Part shown: positions 7,045 through 15,499 of the stretch, piece by piece | How positions within the stretch are numbered: position 1 is the first letter of the stretch | Layout of the letters: each line of letters starts with the position of its first letter | NCBI GenBank assembly: GCA_023664705.1 | Contig: JAMPFE010000004.1 | Coordinates: 1-64,000, forward strand | Source: Lachnospiraceae bacterium | Lineage (GTDB): Bacteria > Bacillota > Clostridia > Oscillospirales > Ruminococcaceae | Length of the DNA: 64,000 nucleotides | Reading direction: 5' to 3' | The notes under the pieces: generated by a model | What the model saw: only the letters and a program-made list of their open reading frames with translations | Told to the model about the DNA's origin: nothing | The model's database searches: none | Made by a program: the position numbers and the translations under genes

Positions 7045-8979
7045 TTACCGCGCGGCAATGGGCGGCTTGGAGGGATTTGTCACGGCGTACCACTCGCCCG
7101 CGCAGAACAGATAGTGCTTGTCGAAGCCGTTCATGACATAGGACAGCTCCTCGCCCGAGGAGAATATCAGCCCGTATGCCTCGCCGCCGTCGCTGTCGCC
7201 GGGGGTCTCGCCGAACGGGAAGCTGCGCGGCTCGTATTTCAGCGCGCCGAGCCACTCCGAGAACGCCGCGCACTCCGCGTCGGAGAGCGTTATCCGCTCG
7301 TCCTTGCCGTATATCGTGTGAGTGACCGCGACGACCTCCGAAAGGTCGTTGCCGAGCAGGCTGCCCCTCATCATCGGCGGCGTCTTGTCTATTATCAGCT
7401 CGGAGAGACTGCTCGGCGAGATGTCGACGTAGCTTGTGTACGTGGCGTTAAATTCATAGCCGAGCTCGTCCCTGCACTTGAACGTGTACATATACAAGCC
7501 GCCCATTTCGCCGTCGGCGTAACGCCGAAAATCGCAGTCGACGACCGTGCAGCTGAGCCCGACCTCGTTGTTGAGGTAGCTTTCGACGAGCTCGGAGGGG
7601 TCGGTTTTCACGGGCTCGGCGAAAACGGCGGCCGCTTCGGCGAGATAGCCGTTGACTATCCTTATCATCATATCCTTGAGCTTTTCGACGTTGTACGCGC
7701 CGACGGTCGGCTCGATGTGCCCGTAGCCCACGCCGCTGTCGTCCGTGAGGAACGTATAGGTGCCGCCCGTCGTGAACGCCATGGTGCGGAGGAGGTACTC
7801 GGTGGACTTGTCGATGCCGCTGCTCGCTATCGGCACGATGCGTATGCCCGTTTCCGCGGCTTTTGCGACATATTTGTTCACGCTGTCGATTATCTGAACA
7901 TCGTTGTGAGGGGGCGCATCAAGCACGAGGAACATTATTTTCACGCTGTCGGCGCTCCAGTCGTGCCCGTTTACGGCGCTGTCGAGAGCCGTGTGCACCG
8001 CCTCGGGGAAGTCCCCGCCGCCCGCTGCGTCCTGCGCGCGGATAGCCTCGGCGACCTCGTCGATATTCTCGCTGAACGGGAACTGCCGAACCTCGTACTC
8101 GTCGTCGGTATCGCGGTAGAAGTTGACCGAAACGCGCGTCGGGATATTCGCGTTCTGCGACTTGATGCTTTTTACAATATCTTCCAGCTCGACCTTTAGG
8201 TATTCGAGTTCGTCGCCCATAGAGCCCGTGGTGTCGCACATTATCATCAGGTCGAGCTTGGGCTTTATCGGGGAGACAGCGCCGTCAAGGTCTACCGTGA
8301 GATAGAGGTCTTTCGCGCCGAGCACCCAATCGGCGCAGAGCTGAACGCTCTTGCCGCCGCACTCCACTGCGACCGATGCGGAGGGTTGGCTGTCGGAGAA
8401 GAGATACGCGAAGCCCTTGTTGTCTGTGAGCGCCGTGTTGCAGCCCCCGCAGGTGACCTTTGCGCCCTCGAGGGGCTTGCCGTCGGCTTTTACGGCAACT
8501 CTCAGGCGGTATTCCGTCGCGGAGCGCCACGTTTCCTTGTAAGAGCTCCAAGAGGTCTGAGTATCGTAGAGGGCGTTCCAGTCCGTCCAGTGGTCGTTGT
8601 CGTTCCACTCGCCGCCCGTGAGCAGCCCCGACTGCGGCGGTATCGCGTTAATGTCCTCGTCGACGGGAGGATAACATTCGCCGTTGGTCTCCTCGGCAAA
8701 ACCGTCCGCGCCCCCCTCGGAAGCAGCCTCCGCGAAGAAGGCGCCGTCGGTCTTATCCTCCGCGGCGCCGAAAATGCCGCTTATCTTATCGCCGAGAGAG
8801 GGCTTTTTGCCGCCGATGTCTGTGGCGGAGTACTCCGCCGCGCCCCCCGAGAGCGATCCGCCCGAGAGCGCGCCGCCCGTCGGAGCCGAGCCGTTCGTCG
8901 CGGAAACGCCGCCCGACGAGCAGCCCGTAAGCGCCAGAGCCGCCGCTATTGCCGTGAATGCCGAGATGTATTTTTTCAT
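7045..8979 (-). CDS. VWA-domain lipoprotein
   Basis: A 644-residue surface lipoprotein. The signal peptide ends in ALTGC (Cys20), followed by a Gly/Ser-rich linker. A carboxypeptidase-like beta module lies around 155-235 (LEGAKVTCGGCNTALTDNKG). A von Willebrand A domain occupies about 241-430, with the metal-site motif DTTGS (249-253), a Thr variant of the usual DxSxS. The C-terminal 200 residues are unassigned. VWA lipoproteins bind proteins or polysaccharides outside the cell. A cre-like stretch lies 50-75 bases upstream. It is transcribed alone and ends at a clear terminator. No partner gene is adjacent. Confidence 0.85.
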   Translation of the reverse strand: MKKYISAFTAIAAALALTGCSSGGVSATNGSAPTGGALSGGSLSGGAAEYSATDIGGKKPSLGDKISGIFGAAEDKTDGAFFAEAASEGGADGFAEETNGECYPPVDEDINAIPPQSGLLTGGEWNDNDHWTDWNALYDTQTSWSSYKETWRSATEYRLRVAVKADGKPLEGAKVTCGGCNTALTDNKGFAYLFSDSQPSASVAVECGGKSVQLCADWVLGAKDLYLTVDLDGAVSPIKPKLDLMIMCDTTGSMGDELEYLKVELEDIVKSIKSQNANIPTRVSVNFYRDTDDEYEVRQFPFSENIDEVAEAIRAQDAAGGGDFPEAVHTALDSAVNGHDWSADSVKIMFLVLDAPPHNDVQIIDSVNKYVAKAAETGIRIVPIASSGIDKSTEYLLRTMAFTTGGTYTFLTDDSGVGYGHIEPTVGAYNVEKLKDMMIRIVNGYLAEAAAVFAEPVKTDPSELVESYLNNEVGLSCTVVDCDFRRYADGEMGGLYMYTFKCRDELGYEFNATYTSYVDISPSSLSELIIDKTPPMMRGSLLGNDLSEVVAVTHTIYGKDERITLSDAECAAFSEWLGALKYEPRSFPFGETPGDSDGGEAYGLIFSSGEELSYVMNGFDKHYLFCAGEWYAVTNPSKPPIAAR

Positions 8980-9033
8980 ATTTATTCCTCGCTTTCAATG
9001 AAGTGCGTTTTTTGCTTTCAACTATAATACCGA

Positions 9034-9053
9034 ATGAAAACGAAAACGGTTTC
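9034..9053. promoter_or_regulatory. cre-like site upstream of the VWA gene
   Basis: ATGAAAACGAAAACG matches the CcpA consensus WTGNAANCGNWNNCW at 14 of 15 positions, and overlaps a near-palindrome CGAAAACGGTTTCG. It lies about 55 bases upstream of the VWA gene start. Binding is inference. Confidence 0.4.
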
Positions 9054-9121
9054 GCTTTTTTTGAGAAAATTTTTCAATTTTTTATCAATTTAATATTAAC
9101 TTAATATTCTCCGATATATTA

Positions 9122-9144
9122 ACAAACGATAAAGTTTGTCGTTT
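9122..9144. promoter_or_regulatory. Nested inverted repeats between divergent genes
   Basis: ACAAAC/GTTTGT (9122-9127, 9134-9139) and AAACGA/TCGTTT (9125-9130, 9139-9144) are interleaved. The site lies 50 bases upstream of the -35 box of the GH130 gene. It may be an operator; the regulator is unknown. Confidence 0.35.
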
Positions 9145-9192
9145 AGGTAAATATATACTAAAAGAGTTGGCAATATTTAGCCAAAAAGCCTA

Positions 9193-9221
9193 TTGAAAAA
9201 ACGTTTGCGATTTGTTATACT
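9193..9221 (+). promoter_or_regulatory. Promoter of the GH130 gene
   Basis: TTGAAA (9193-9198) and TATACT (9216-9221) have a 17-bp spacer. The leader is about 45 bases. Confidence 0.7.
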
Positions 9222-9272
9222 GTTGATAGGTATTTGTATACCGCGAAAATTTTTTCTTGAGAGGTGCTTAAT

Positions 9273-10265
9273 ATGAGTTTGGAAATTATCGGGCAGAGCA
9301 TTCCGAATATGCCGTGGCAGGACCGCCCCGAGGGCTGCAAGGACGTGGTTTGGCGCTATGACGCAAATCCCATTATCCCGCGCGACCTGCTGCCGAACAG
9401 CAATTCTATCTTCAATTCCGCCGTCGTTCCGTTCGAGGGCAAGTTCGCGGGGGTTTTCCGCGTTGACGATAAGGAAAGAAATATGGCTATCCACGCGGGC
9501 TTCTCCGACGACGGCATCCACTGGAACATCAACCCCGAAAGAGTTGAGTGGATAAACGACGACCCCGCCGCCAAGGAAGCTAACCCGTGGCAGTACGGCT
9601 ACGACCCGCGCTGCGTGTGGATCGAGGACAGATACTGGATAACATGGTGCAACGCCTACGGCTGGAAGCCCACTATCGGCGTGGGCTGGACGAAGGACTT
9701 CAAGGAGTTCCACCAGTGCGAAAACGCGTTTTTGCCGTTCAACAGAAACGGCGTTCTGTTCCCGAGGAAGATAAACGGCGAGTACGTTCTGTTCTCGCGT
9801 CCGTCCGACAGCGGTCACACGCCGTTCGGCGATATGTATCTGTCGCACTCCAAGGATATGACCTACTGGGGCAAGCACAGACACGTTATGGCGCCCGATA
9901 AGGGCTGGGAGTCCAAGAAGATAGGCGCGGGTCCTATCCCGATTGAGACCTCCGAGGGCTGGCTGGTGTTCTATCACGGCGTTCTCGAGAGCTGCAACGG
10001 CTTTGTTTACAGCTTCGGCGCGTGCATTCTCGATAAGGATCAGCCGTGGAAGGTAAAGTACCGCTGCAGGGAATACCTCCTCAATCCGCGCGAGTACTAC
10101 GAGTGCGTGGGCGACGTTCAGAACGTGACGTTCCCGTGCGCGGCTCTCTGCGACAAGGATACGGGCAGGATAGCGATTTACTACGGCTGCGCGGATACCG
10201 TCGTTTCGATGGCGTTCTGCTATGCCGAGGAAGTTGTCGAGTACGTAAAGGCTCATTCCAACTAA
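9273..10265 (+). CDS. GH130 beta-mannoside phosphorylase
   Basis: A 330-residue cytoplasmic enzyme of glycoside hydrolase family 130, which phosphorolyses beta-1,4-mannosides to mannose 1-phosphate plus a shorter sugar. Family features are the early DANPIIPRDLLP segment, FNSAVVPFEGKFAGVFRVDD, DPRCVWIEDRYWITW, and GAGPIPIETSEGWLVFYHG. The length and cytoplasmic nature fit the mannooligosaccharide-phosphorylase branch (RaMP2-like) more than the longer mannosylglucose phosphorylases, but the substrate is not certain. The ATG at 9273 follows GAGAGG at a proper distance. The gene is transcribed alone, from a 17-spacer promoter to a terminator at 10277. A cellobiose 2-epimerase, the pathway partner in Ruminococcus albus, lies at 61778. 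Confidence 0.88.
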   Translation: MSLEIIGQSIPNMPWQDRPEGCKDVVWRYDANPIIPRDLLPNSNSIFNSAVVPFEGKFAGVFRVDDKERNMAIHAGFSDDGIHWNINPERVEWINDDPAAKEANPWQYGYDPRCVWIEDRYWITWCNAYGWKPTIGVGWTKDFKEFHQCENAFLPFNRNGVLFPRKINGEYVLFSRPSDSGHTPFGDMYLSHSKDMTYWGKHRHVMAPDKGWESKKIGAGPIPIETSEGWLVFYHGVLESCNGFVYSFGACILDKDQPWKVKYRCREYLLNPREYYECVGDVQNVTFPCAALCDKDTGRIAIYYGCADTVVSMAFCYAEEVVEYVKAHSN

Positions 10266-10276
10266 ACGCCCAAATA

Positions 10277-10307
10277 AAACGCCATACTTTTCGGTATGGC
10301 GTTTTTC
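10277..10307 (+). terminator. Terminator of the GH130 gene
   Basis: ACGCCATAC (10279-10287) pairs with GTATGGCGT (10294-10302) and is followed by a T-run. It is shared with the convergent hydrolase gene ending at 10312. Confidence 0.85.
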
Positions 10308-10311
10308 TTTT

Positions 10312-11286
10312 TCAGTTCTGCCGCTTGAACTGCTCCTCATACAGCGGCTCGTAGGATATGAGCCTGCTTGAGTTGAGATTTTCGTGGTGCATATCGACGG
10401 CGGTTATCTGGTGATTTTCGTAGGTGGTGTAGTAATAAACGCCCTTGTCGCAGTTGCAGCAGCTCGTGTAGCGCGTTATCTGGTACTTTCCGTCGGCAAG
10501 CTCGCAGCAACCCTTGACGTTTTCGACGGCGCCGAGGATATGGAAGAACTGCGAAATGCACTCGTTTTCCGCGTTGCCGCAGACGGAATTGTTTCTGACG
10601 AACGCCACGCGGGCAAAGCGCGATTCCGAGGAAACGTCGCCCGGGAGACCTATCGCGCCCATGCCGCGGCTGTACGTTTTGAGCGGCAGCGAGCTGCAAA
10701 ATCTGTTCTGCGGGTCCTTTGCCGAGAGACCCATATAGTTGTTGAGCTGGAGCATCTGCTGCGGGAACTCGGGGTTGTTTGTGAGCACCCACGCGGGGTC
10801 GTCGTAGACGTGAAAGCCGCTTTCCGTCGACTCGACGACCAGCGCCCCCGACTTGTCGGCTATCATCCAGTGCAGCTCCGCGACGGGATATTTGTCGGAA
10901 AACGCCCTGTCGACGAGATTTATCTTCTTAAGCAGCTCGCGCGCCTCGCCGAGGTCGCGGCACTGACCTATTACAAACGGTATAAATTCGTGCGGCGCGA
11001 TGTTTATCTTCCCGTCGAGAGGCTTTCCGAAGCGCGCCGTGCCGACGAAATTCAGACCCGCCATTCCGAGACCCTTTTCGTTTATGCCCTCGTAATACAG
11101 CGGGTAATCCTCCGCGATATGCGCCATGCCTATCATCGCGTAATGCTCCGCGCACTTGCCCGCCTCGCCGAAATCGAAGCAATAGCAGCGCGGCGTGACC
11201 GTAACCTTGTCGCCGTAGGAAAAATCGTAATCGAGCGTTCGCCCGAAATAAAAGTCCTTTCCCGTGAAACCGACCGCAGTACACAT
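10312..11286 (-). CDS. Choloylglycine hydrolase family protein (bile salt hydrolase-like)
   Basis: A 324-residue Ntn-type amidohydrolase. After Met removal Cys2 becomes the nucleophile (MCTAVGF). Other family residues are present: R16 and D19 in GRTLDYD, N79 in GMAGLNF, the TNNPEF motif at 169-174, and R223 in SRFAR. The family includes bile salt hydrolases, which cleave glycine or taurine from conjugated bile salts, and penicillin V acylases. The NEKGLGMAGLNF segment is typical of gut bile salt hydrolases, but sequence alone does not settle the substrate. There is no signal peptide, so it is cytoplasmic. GGAGG precedes the ATG at 11286. A cre-like site overlaps the -35 box. Confidence 0.87.
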   Translation of the reverse strand: MCTAVGFTGKDFYFGRTLDYDFSYGDKVTVTPRCYCFDFGEAGKCAEHYAMIGMAHIAEDYPLYYEGINEKGLGMAGLNFVGTARFGKPLDGKINIAPHEFIPFVIGQCRDLGEARELLKKINLVDRAFSDKYPVAELHWMIADKSGALVVESTESGFHVYDDPAWVLTNNPEFPQQMLQLNNYMGLSAKDPQNRFCSSLPLKTYSRGMGAIGLPGDVSSESRFARVAFVRNNSVCGNAENECISQFFHILGAVENVKGCCELADGKYQITRYTSCCNCDKGVYYYTTYENHQITAVDMHHENLNSSRLISYEPLYEEQFKRQN

Positions 11287-11356
11287 AATAATTCCTCCAG
11301 ACAAAAAATTTCTTACAATAGTTTACTGCCGAGAGCGGTAAATTATTCTACATTAT

Positions 11357-11394
11357 ATTGTACCACGGCGTTCAATAATTTGCAAGCGCTTTGA
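11357..11394 (-). promoter_or_regulatory. Promoter and cre-like site of the hydrolase gene
   Basis: Minus-strand TTGCAA (11385-11380) and TACAAT (11362-11357) have a 17-bp spacer. On the plus strand TTGCAAGCGCTTTGA (11380-11394) matches the cre consensus at 14 of 15 positions and covers the -35 box, a position that would allow repression. CcpA control is inference. Confidence 0.5.
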
Positions 11395-11424
11395 GAATTT
11401 TTTTGAAAATTTTACAGAAAAGCC

Positions 11425-11452
11425 GTGACCTTGGAAAAATTATCCCGTCTTA
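11425..11452 (+). promoter_or_regulatory. Candidate ECF-sigma promoter
   Basis: GTGAC (11425-11429), 17 bases, then GTCTTA (11447-11452), 30 bases before the sigma-factor start. The same pair of boxes, with an 18-base spacer, lies in front of the second ECF gene at 48906. This suggests autoregulated ECF promoters. Confidence 0.45.
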
Positions 11453-11482
11453 ATTTGCAGAGGGGAAAAAAGAGGTGAGACA

Positions 11483-12043
11483 ATGAACGACAAAGAGATA
11501 GTCCGTCTGTTTCTGCGGCGCGACGAACGCGCGCTCGGCGAGCTGCAGAAGAAGTACGAGAGATTGTGCCGCTCCATTGCCGAAAATATCCTTAAAAACC
11601 GCGCCGACGCCGAGGACTGCGTCAACGACGCTTATCTCAAGGTGTGGAACTCCATACCTCCGTCCGAGCCCGAATCCCTTGCGGCATACGTCGCGAGGAT
11701 CGCCAAAAACACGGCTATCGACCTGTACAACGCCTATCACGCCGAAAAGCGCGGCGGCGGAGATATTCCCCTGTCGTTCGACGAGCTCGGCGATATGATA
11801 TCGGGCGGCAGCAGCGTGGAAAGCAGCGCCGAGAGCCGCGAGATACTGGCGGCGATAAACGACTTCCTGTCGGAGCTCTCGGGCGAAAAGCGGCGAATGT
11901 TCGTAAACCGCTATTGGTACCTTTACAGTACCGCGGAGCTTGCGGAGATGTACGGAATGAAGGAGCACACAGTCGTGGTGGCGCTCGGCAGGACGCGCAA
12001 GTCGCTCAAGGAATACTTAAGAAAGAGAGGTTTTGAAATATGA
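11483..12043 (+). CDS. ECF-type RNA polymerase sigma factor
   Basis: A 186-residue sigma-70 family factor with region 2 (FLRRDERALGELQKKYERL, then ADAEDCVNDAYLKVWNSI) and region 4 (YSTAELAEMYGMKEHTVVVALGRTRKSL). Region 3 is missing, as usual for the ECF class. AGAGGTGAG precedes the ATG. It overlaps the next gene by four bases (ATGA), and that gene encodes a single-pass membrane protein in the position of an anti-sigma factor. This gives a standard signal-responsive pair. The stimulus is unknown. Confidence 0.9.
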   Translation: MNDKEIVRLFLRRDERALGELQKKYERLCRSIAENILKNRADAEDCVNDAYLKVWNSIPPSEPESLAAYVARIAKNTAIDLYNAYHAEKRGGGDIPLSFDELGDMISGGSSVESSAESREILAAINDFLSELSGEKRRMFVNRYWYLYSTAELAEMYGMKEHTVVVALGRTRKSLKEYLRKRGFEI

Positions 12044-13179
12044 CCGACAGGGATTTTCTGGAGCTGTTCGACAGGATAGACGAGAAATATCTCGAAGAGG
12101 CGCAGCGCGATCAGCGCATACGCCGAATAAGCAGACAGCGCATTTTCAACACGCTTTCAACCATAGCCGCTTGTCTGGCGGTCACGGTCGCGGCGGTGCT
12201 GCTGACGTCGTCGTTTATCGACAGCGGACAGTTCGCGCTGATAAATTCCAACAGCAGTCAATACTCCTCGGACAGCGCTCCCGCGGCGGGCTCGACGCGC
12301 CCCGAGGAAAGCTCCGAGCCCTCGGATACCCCCTCCGCGACGCTTATGCTCGGAAGCGGCTCGCTGAGCTTTCCGTGGAACAACGTAGACTTCGAGCTGC
12401 CAAAAGAGGACTGGTACTGCGTGTTCGGGGCGGATATATCTCAGACCGTCGGCGCCGTGCTCTCCTTCTCGGTGCGGCTTTCGGACGGCTCGCTCGACGC
12501 GCACATACCGACAAGGCTGTACGTCTTCGCGGACGGTCAGCAGACGCGGTTCGCGTACAAGGGTCACGAAACGTGGTTCCGCGATTTCACGATAGTCCCC
12601 GAGGCTGATTATTCGCTGCCGCTGACGTTCACAGCCGACGAATACGTAAAAGCCGTGTCCGTCGTGTGCGTATTCTACCCGGGCGACGCGGAGCGCCAGT
12701 TCTGCCTTATACAGAGCGCGGGCAACGCCTATGCCGAAGAAACGGATATTCCGTGCGGTATCGACGGCGGCAGCGTCGGGGAATACGTCGACGCCGAGGA
12801 AAGCCAATACGTTTCAAGCTTCCTGAACGTGACGAGCGACCCGAGCGTTATCGAGCAAGTCGCCGTCAAGGAGATACCCGCGGACAGCGCCTACATCACA
12901 GCGTCGATGAACCAAATGTTCGGCAGTAACGACGATGACGACCCGACGCCGAACCCGCTCTACCTCATAGCGCTCGTTGACGGAAAGCCGTCCAACGCGT
13001 TCGGCGCGGAAACGCTCGTGCTCGGCACGTCGGACGAGCAAAAGGAACAAACGTTCCTTTATCACATTCCCGAGGAATATCTTCCCGAAAACAGCACGCT
13101 GCAGATCATCGCGCTGCCGTCGGCGGTAACGTCGTGGCGCGACGGGGACCGCAGCTCCAAATGCTACGGGATAGTATAA
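12040..13179 (+). CDS. Putative membrane anti-sigma factor
   Basis: A 379-residue single-pass protein. The cytoplasmic N-terminal 45 residues (DFLELFDRIDEKYLEEAQRD) are followed by one membrane helix (about 46-66, TIAACLAVTVAAVLLTS) and a large extracytoplasmic domain with a Ser/Pro-rich linker near 75-100. The gene is coupled by ATGA to the ECF sigma gene. From order and topology it should hold the sigma factor at the membrane and release it on an external signal. The external domain is not recognised. A lipoprotein gene follows 26 bases later. Confidence 0.75.
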   Translation: MTDRDFLELFDRIDEKYLEEAQRDQRIRRISRQRIFNTLSTIAACLAVTVAAVLLTSSFIDSGQFALINSNSSQYSSDSAPAAGSTRPEESSEPSDTPSATLMLGSGSLSFPWNNVDFELPKEDWYCVFGADISQTVGAVLSFSVRLSDGSLDAHIPTRLYVFADGQQTRFAYKGHETWFRDFTIVPEADYSLPLTFTADEYVKAVSVVCVFYPGDAERQFCLIQSAGNAYAEETDIPCGIDGGSVGEYVDAEESQYVSSFLNVTSDPSVIEQVAVKEIPADSAYITASMNQMFGSNDDDDPTPNPLYLIALVDGKPSNAFGAETLVLGTSDEQKEQTFLYHIPEEYLPENSTLQIIALPSAVTSWRDGDRSSKCYGIV

Positions 13180-13205
13180 ATTTTAAGAAAACGGAGGAAA
13201 CTATT

Positions 13206-14405
13206 ATGTTCAACAAAAAACACATCATCACCATCGCGGCGCTCTCGCTTTCGGCAGTTATGCTGGCGGGGTGCCAGGAAAACGCGGAGCCTATCGACAT
13301 CATCTCGCCGAACGCGGCTCCCGCTCCCGCGGCGGCTCCCTTGACAAACGAGATCGCCGCCGTATCGAGCGTGACCGAAAGCAAAGCCGCGGAGCCCATG
13401 GCTACCTTTAACCTGCTTTGCGAGCTCCCCGAGAGCGCTCCGTCGCAGCTGGCGACGCTCAGGACAAAGCCGTTCTGGTTCGAGGCGGGTCTGCCCGAAA
13501 AGGTGCTGCTCGACGGCGTGGACTGCACGCATGAGGAAACGCGCAAAAACGAGTACTTCCCCGAGATAGACTGGCCCATTTACATCAACAACACGGACCG
13601 TCTCCTGCTTATGGGATATAACGGCAACCAAGGCGGCGACTTCTATTTCAATCTCCCCGACGGTCATAAGTACGGAACTCTCCGCAGCACGTTCGACTGC
13701 TACAATATGGAGAGCGTATTCGACGACAAGGAGCTCGACGGCTTTAGCCCCGAGGAGGCGGTAAGCAGAGCTAACGAAATGCTCGATAAGCTCGGCATAA
13801 CGCATTACGGCACGCCCGAGGTGTGGGCGATAAAGGCGGACAAGGCGAACGCGTATCTCGAAACGCAGGAGTACCACGACAAGCAGGACAACGTGCAGGA
13901 GTGGACAAGGTGGACGGAGGACGACGAGGTGTACTATCTCACCTACCCCGTTGAGTTCAACGGCATTCCCGTCGCTCTGCGCGGCTCATACTCGGGCAAT
14001 ATGACCCATTACGACTTCGACGAGAGCGTGGAAGGCGCGTATATAGAGGTGACGGTCACGAGAGACGGAATAGACGAGATAAACACCTACCCGATACCCG
14101 CGGCAGACGCGGAGACTATCGGAACGGTCGACATCAACGTTTCCGCGCAGCAGGCGCTCGAGCTGCTCACGCAGGCATACAGCGAGGCTGATTTCCCCTA
14201 CGCGATGAACGTGACGGGCTGCCGTCTCGAATACGCCATGACAAGCACAGAGATGGACATTGAATCGTGCGAGCACACGCTCATACCCGCTTGGTCGTTT
14301 GAGATGTATTACATGGACGACTGGTCGACGAAGGGTCAGGAGTACGGCGTGTACGCTACGGCGTTCGTAGACGCGTCGACGGGCCGCGTATGGTGCGAGG
14401 CGTGA
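13206..14405 (+). CDS. ECF-operon lipoprotein
   Basis: A 399-residue secreted lipoprotein. The start at 13206 is preceded by CGGAGGA and opens a signal peptide with lipobox VMLAGC. A short Ala/Pro-rich linker leads into a large acidic domain rich in aromatic residues. No family was recognised. It is third in the ECF sigma/anti-sigma operon, so it may be the sensed or protective envelope component of that response; this is inference from position. The operon ends at the hairpin at 14444. Confidence 0.78.
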   Translation: MFNKKHIITIAALSLSAVMLAGCQENAEPIDIISPNAAPAPAAAPLTNEIAAVSSVTESKAAEPMATFNLLCELPESAPSQLATLRTKPFWFEAGLPEKVLLDGVDCTHEETRKNEYFPEIDWPIYINNTDRLLLMGYNGNQGGDFYFNLPDGHKYGTLRSTFDCYNMESVFDDKELDGFSPEEAVSRANEMLDKLGITHYGTPEVWAIKADKANAYLETQEYHDKQDNVQEWTRWTEDDEVYYLTYPVEFNGIPVALRGSYSGNMTHYDFDESVEGAYIEVTVTRDGIDEINTYPIPAADAETIGTVDINVSAQQALELLTQAYSEADFPYAMNVTGCRLEYAMTSTEMDIESCEHTLIPAWSFEMYYMDDWSTKGQEYGVYATAFVDASTGRVWCEA

Positions 14406-14443
14406 TAACGTTCCGCTCTGCGGACTTATGATATAAAACGTTT

Positions 14444-14475
14444 CGGCGCCGAGTATTTCACTCGGCGCCGATTTG
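14444..14475. terminator. Hairpin between convergent genes
   Basis: CGGCGCCGAGT (14444-14454) pairs with ACTCGGCGCCG (14460-14470) around a 5-base loop. It lies between the lipoprotein gene and the convergent Spo0A-like gene. The T-runs are short on both sides. Confidence 0.6.
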
Positions 14476-14481
14476 TATGCA

Positions 14482-15264
14482 TCAGAACACGGCGAGCGCG
14501 CCCTTGTTGTTGGCCTTCTGCTTGAATTTCAGCCGCAGATAGTCCGCGATAAGCGCGATGAACTCCGAGTTCGTGGGCTTGCCCTTGGAGATGTGCACGG
14601 TGTAGCTGAAAATCTTCGTCAGCACGTCGATGTCGCCCCTGTCCCACGCAATCTCGATAGCGTGACGGATAGCCCTCTCCACGCGCGAGGATGTCGTGTC
14701 GTACTGCTTGGCGACCGTCGGATAGAGCAGCTTTGTAATGCTGTTTATCATCTCGTCGTTGTTGACGGAGAGCATTATGGCGGTGCGCAGGTAGTGATAG
14801 CCCTTGATGTGCGCGGGAATGCCGACCTGATGAATTATCTCGGTAACGGCACATTCGAGGTCGGTCTCGTCGGGAACCTCGGGAGCCTTTTCGGCAACGC
14901 CGCACATGCGGTTTATCTTCTCGACAAGGAACTGCGGGTCGAGGGGCTTGAGCGCGAACGTCGCGCCGAGGGAAGCCGCCTCGCGCTCGAGCGAGGGGTC
15001 GGCGCTGTTCGATACGATTATCACATTCGGCACGTACTTCTTTTCGACCTTAAGCCTGCGAATGACCTCTATAGCGTCGCAGAACGGCATCTTCGCCTCC
15101 AGCACAGCCGCGTCGGGAGCCTCGGACTTAATGGAATTAAGCACGGAATTTCCGTCGCATCTGCGCGTTATCGCGTACATTCCCGCGTTTTTCAGCGCGC
15201 CCGCCCATGCCATTCCGCAGTCCGCGCTGTCGTTTCCGATAAGTACCTTGATCTGATTTGTCAT
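14482..15264 (-). CDS. spo0A: Spo0A-type response regulator with Glu at the phosphosite
   Basis: A 260-residue regulator with a receiver domain (1-120) and the Spo0A DNA-binding domain (about 145-255). The DNA-binding part is well kept: HIKGYHYLRTAI, SRVERAIRHAIEIAW and KPTNSEFIALIADYLRL. The receiver departs from the canonical form. The phosphoacceptor Asp of VLDIIMP is Glu57 here (VLEAKMP, codon GAG). The first acidic-pocket Asp is Asn11, while Asp12, Ser85 and Lys106 are kept. It may therefore be constitutive, or controlled without a phosphorelay; it could also be a paralogue beside a normal Spo0A elsewhere. The start at 15264 has TTGGAGG upstream. Spo0A starts sporulation and activates spoIIA and spoIIE, both in this window. 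Confidence 0.88.
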   Translation of the reverse strand: MTNQIKVLIGNDSADCGMAWAGALKNAGMYAITRRCDGNSVLNSIKSEAPDAAVLEAKMPFCDAIEVIRRLKVEKKYVPNVIIVSNSADPSLEREAASLGATFALKPLDPQFLVEKINRMCGVAEKAPEVPDETDLECAVTEIIHQVGIPAHIKGYHYLRTAIMLSVNNDEMINSITKLLYPTVAKQYDTTSSRVERAIRHAIEIAWDRGDIDVLTKIFSYTVHISKGKPTNSEFIALIADYLRLKFKQKANNKGALAVF

Positions 15265-15351
15265 TTTTATTTTCCTCCAATGTTTTCCGATTTGCGGCAA
15301 GAATAACTTGTCCGTTCGGGTTTTCGTCACCGTTTCTTTTGGTGTGATTTA

Positions 15352-15380
15352 ATTTTACCATATTTTGGAAATTATTGCAA
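15352..15380 (-). promoter_or_regulatory. Promoter of the Spo0A-like gene
   Basis: Minus-strand TTGCAA (15380-15375) and TAAAAT (15357-15352) have a 17-bp spacer. It shares about 25 of 29 positions with the promoter of the M23 peptidase gene. The leader is about 85 bases. Confidence 0.55.
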
Positions 15381-15499
15381 TACTTTTTCGGAAATTTTTG
15401 GAAAATTTTTCCAACTCCGCACAATTGCGATAACAATCGCGAAAAAATCAACCCGAAGAGAAAGTATACTTTTGGTAATATTTAAAATAAATATCGCAT

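Noticed and set aside
7045..8979. VWA lipoprotein as the missing TerY partner of the kinase/TerY-C cluster
   Set aside because: It is an exported lipoprotein about 44 kb away with its own promoter and terminator. TerY VWA proteins are cytoplasmic and adjacent to their partners.
9190..9211. cre site at the GH130 promoter
   Set aside because: TTGAAAAAACGTTTGCG looks similar, but the CG is one base too far from the TTG, so it fails the consensus. The bases are better read as the -35 box and spacer.
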